Shown piece after piece: positions 61,474 through 64,000 of a DNA stretch of 64,000 bases (positions within the stretch are counted from its first letter, which is position 1; each line of letters begins with the position of its first letter). The stretch is taken from contig JAIOZM010000004.1 of assembly GCA_021740585.1 (NCBI GenBank), forward strand, positions 1 to 64,000, read 5' to 3'. The notes beneath the pieces are model-generated. The model was not told the DNA's origin. It worked only from the letters and a program-made list of their open reading frames with translations, and made no database searches. The stretch is from Bacteroidales bacterium. GTDB lineage: Bacteria > Bacteroidota > Bacteroidia > Bacteroidales > GCA-2748055. Both the position numbers and the translations under genes were made by a program.

Positions 61474-64000
61474 TTAAAATCCAACTGAAATACTTAAGGT
61501 AAACATTTTTGGTGGCGCTGATTGTGCATTATCTGTACCAAACCAAAATGCATCTTCTACCTTTTGCTGAATTTCAGGATCTACTCCTGTATAATTTGTA
61601 ATGGTTAATATTTTTCTCATAGTGAGTGCCACATCAAACGATTCAATTGGCAGTATTTTAATGATTTTATTATTAAGACTGTAACGTAGCGTCAAATTAT
61701 TTAACCTTAAAAAATCACCATCTTCAACATAACGATCAGACCCCAGATTGTTTGCCGGATGGTCGAAGTAGGCTCTTGGCAACATATTTTCAAAGTTATC
61801 GCCTTCTTTTCTCCAACGGTGAAGAACCGCTTTACTTTGATTGTTCTTGTTAAGCATTCCTTCTGTATTCATAGCCACCTCATTTACAATTTGAAAGCCT
61901 GTTCTATATACGAATTGAAGGCCCATACTAAAATCTTTGTACTTAAAAGTGCCTCCAAAACCGCCAAAGAAATCGGGATTAGAATCGCCTAAAGCTACCA
62001 CGTCATTAATGTCTATTACCCCATCATAATTCATGTCCTTATACTTTGCGTCACCACCTTGAAATTCGTAGGACTTACCGCTGTAATAAATTGGTATTGT
62101 ATTTCCATTGACATCAACAATGGTTTCGTTATTTTTATCCAATGCAACTACATCACTGGTAGATGGATAAACCCCAAGATATTTAAAACCGTAAAATGTG
62201 CCAAGCGGATTACCCTCTATGGCTATTCGCGGGTATTGACCATTTTCCACGGTCATATCTTTTTCATTGTTGAAATTATCAGGGAATTTCAGAAATGAAT
62301 TGGTATTGTGAGAAATATTAAAATAGAGTTTTATCGAAATATTATTATTTCTATAAGGATAACCACTACTGGATATTTCCCAACCCTTGTTTTGTATTTC
62401 TCCGGCATTGTAGCGCTTTAAATTATTAAATCCTGAAGTAGTTGGAATATCATATCCCGGCCATAATAAATCCTTCGTATTTCTAACGTAATATTCTCCA
62501 GTAAAAGTCAGTCCATCCTTAAAAAAACCTAAATCAAGAGCAATGTTTGATTGAACTACAGTTTGCCATCTCAGATTGTCTAACTGAATCTGTGTAGGAA
62601 TTACAACAGCATTATCGATATAAAGACTTGGATTACCTGATTCATAAATTCCATGACGATCATATACATTTCCTGCATCTTTTCCAGTCAAACCATAGCT
62701 TGCTCTGAGTTTACCTGTACTAATAACCGGATTTTTTAGAAAGCTTTCCTCAGAAAAGATCCAGGCTGTTCCTATACTGGGGAAAGTACCCCATCTGTTG
62801 TTTGAGCCAAATTTAGAACTACCGTCAGTCCGAACATTAAAAGTTGCTATATAGCGGTTCATAAAAACGTAATTTGAACTAAAGAATAATCCTAGCGATC
62901 GTTCTTCGCTCGATCCTGATAGAATTTTGTTTATTATACCATTTGAAGCAGGATCAATTATTCTGGCACTTGGACTAAGATACGTGCTTAAACCAATGGA
63001 TTCCCTGGATCTTTGATCGGTCTCTGCCATTACAACTCCTGTAAAACTGTGGTTTTTACCCAATTTAGGTATTATAAATAATTGAGTCCTTGTAGCGATC
63101 TTAGTAGACGAAGAATTCGATTCTGAAGCATCGTTGTTAATTTCATTCAGCCAATCGGCACCCATTGCATTATAAGGCAAAAATGAAATCTTTTTTTGGT
63201 TTGCGTACTGGAATGAAACGGTTTCCCTAAACTTAAGCCAGGGCAAAATTGTTAAATCCAAAATATAGCTGTTAGAAACATCGTTTTCCAAAGCGTCGTT
63301 TCGACTTAAGTCGGTAATAGCTTTTGGGTTAAAATAAGTAGTTCCTTCGCCTTGGTAGCTCACTATTGGAGTAAAATATTCACCGGTTTTTTGGTTCAAT
63401 TCATCATATTCGTAGATGCTCATATTCGGAGCCTTGACAAAAGCCATTGCACGCACAGTTTTTAAATCACTCCCTGTATTAGCATCTGTATTGCCCTTAA
63501 ATGTGTAATTATCCTCTTTGTTAGCATTCGTATAACTGAATTGAACAGAAAACTTAATCTTTTTTGATATATCATAATCAAGATTCACTCTTGTTGATAA
63601 CCTTTTTAAGGCTGTATTTTCTACGGTTCCCTTTTGATCTACGTAATTAACAGAAGCAAAATAGCGCGTTTTACTACCCCCTCCGGATGCACTGAAGTAT
63701 TGATCGTTGGTGAGGCCAAGACGTGAAATTTCATCAAGCCAATTAGTATTCTTATTGTAATTGTTATAATCCTTAAAAGTCTCATTATTAGAAATTTCGT
63801 CAGGTTTCGTATATATTCCATATGCATTGTGGTATTGTTCAGATTGTAAGGTCTGGTATTCATCTCCGTTCAACATAGGAATAGGTGATGGTTCAATATC
63901 AACAGAATATTTGCCTTGATAATCGAATTTGGTACCTCCTCTTTTTCCTTTAAAAGTTTCTATTAAAAGTACACCATCAGCGCCTTTTGAACCCCAAACA
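61474..64000 (-). CDS. SusC/RagA-family TonB-dependent transporter, N terminus beyond window
   Basis: The frame runs off the right edge of the window, and about 842 codons are visible. The part near the edge reads GSKGADGVLLIETLKGKRGG, the SusC signature at the end of the plug domain. The rest is the beta-barrel ending in FTLSISVGF. An internal Met at 63876 is not the start. It partners the SusD at 59997, whose start lies 10 bp after its stop. It is likely near the beginning of the minus-strand operon, so a fourth copy of the 15-mer may lie just outside this window. Confidence 0.95.
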   Translation of the reverse strand, partial: VWGSKGADGVLLIETFKGKRGGTKFDYQGKYSVDIEPSPIPMLNGDEYQTLQSEQYHNAYGIYTKPDEISNNETFKDYNNYNKNTNWLDEISRLGLTNDQYFSASGGGSKTRYFASVNYVDQKGTVENTALKRLSTRVNLDYDISKKIKFSVQFSYTNANKEDNYTFKGNTDANTGSDLKTVRAMAFVKAPNMSIYEYDELNQKTGEYFTPIVSYQGEGTTYFNPKAITDLSRNDALENDVSNSYILDLTILPWLKFRETVSFQYANQKKISFLPYNAMGADWLNEINNDASESNSSSTKIATRTQLFIIPKLGKNHSFTGVVMAETDQRSRESIGLSTYLSPSARIIDPASNGIINKILSGSSEERSLGLFFSSNYVFMNRYIATFNVRTDGSSKFGSNNRWGTFPSIGTAWIFSEESFLKNPVISTGKLRASYGLTGKDAGNVYDRHGIYESGNPSLYIDNAVVIPTQIQLDNLRWQTVVQSNIALDLGFFKDGLTFTGEYYVRNTKDLLWPGYDIPTTSGFNNLKRYNAGEIQNKGWEISSSGYPYRNNNISIKLYFNISHNTNSFLKFPDNFNNEKDMTVENGQYPRIAIEGNPLGTFYGFKYLGVYPSTSDVVALDKNNETIVDVNGNTIPIYYSGKSYEFQGGDAKYKDMNYDGVIDINDVVALGDSNPDFFGGFGGTFKYKDFSMGLQFVYRTGFQIVNEVAMNTEGMLNKNNQSKAVLHRWRKEGDNFENMLPRAYFDHPANNLGSDRYVEDGDFLRLNNLTLRYSLNNKIIKILPIESFDVALTMRKILTITNYTGVDPEIQQKVEDAFWFGTDNAQSAPPKMFTLSISVGF

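Noticed and set aside
1-64000. CRISPR array, prophage or integrase-type mobile element
   Set aside because: No regularly spaced short repeats, cas, phage or transposase/integrase genes were found; repeats present are tRNA-derived, palindromic or MITE-like.

Overview
This window is AT-rich DNA from a member of the Bacteroidota. The support is two SusC/SusD pairs, a hybrid two-component regulator (HTCS) of the Bacteroides type, three proteins with C-terminal 'YPNP'/'FPNP' type IX secretion tails, many SPII lipoproteins, and promoters of the TAnnTTTG type. Marine Bacteroidia or a relative (for example Marinilabiliales) is my inference; no rRNA or core marker is present to fix the taxon.

Layout. 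1-2172: a small secreted protein of unknown function, then a tRNA-Leu(UAA) surrounded by tRNA-derived tandem repeats, a pseudo-tRNA and a relic of an HTCS gene. 2173-7337: a secreted protein of unknown function facing a full HTCS. 7569-44739: a long co-directional catabolic array on the + strand. It holds an SGNH-esterase/GH27 fusion, eight sulfatases, a PhoD-like phosphoesterase, four tandem paralogues of an unassigned (beta/alpha)8-like hydrolase family, an oxidoreductase plus DUF1080 pair, a GH36-type enzyme, a large T9SS enzyme broken by one in-frame TGA, a six-hairpin glycosidase-like lipoprotein and a CE1-like esterase. 45201-46754 (-): a ninth sulfatase. 47195-51043: a large T9SS protein with its own promoter and a perfect terminator. 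51044-51706: a palindrome-rich gap. 51707-64000 (-): SusC (cut by the window edge), SusD, two fasciclin-like lipoproteins, a second SusC and a second SusD, closely packed.

How it fits together (inference). This is a polysaccharide utilisation locus for a heavily sulfated, probably galactose-containing, possibly acylated glycan. SusC/SusD and fasciclin-type surface proteins would capture and import it. T9SS enzymes would attack outside, and lipoprotein or periplasmic sulfatases, alpha-galactosidases, esterases and the paralogous hydrolases would finish oligosaccharides. The HTCS would sense a product. All nine sulfatases carry the C-x-P-x-R site, so they need a formylglycine-generating enzyme encoded elsewhere.

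Most notable: (1) the same 15-mer or a near copy sits 26-27 nt upstream of a TAnnTTTG box at three places (7468, 21644, 46953), a candidate HTCS regulon; (2) a TGA at 38296 replaces the expected Trp of a YYWRVD motif and splits a 1220-codon gene; (3) four adjacent paralogues of a hydrolase family I cannot assign, one fused to a lamin-tail/T9SS architecture shared with the protein at 47195; (4) a tRNA-Leu locus invaded by palindromic repeats.
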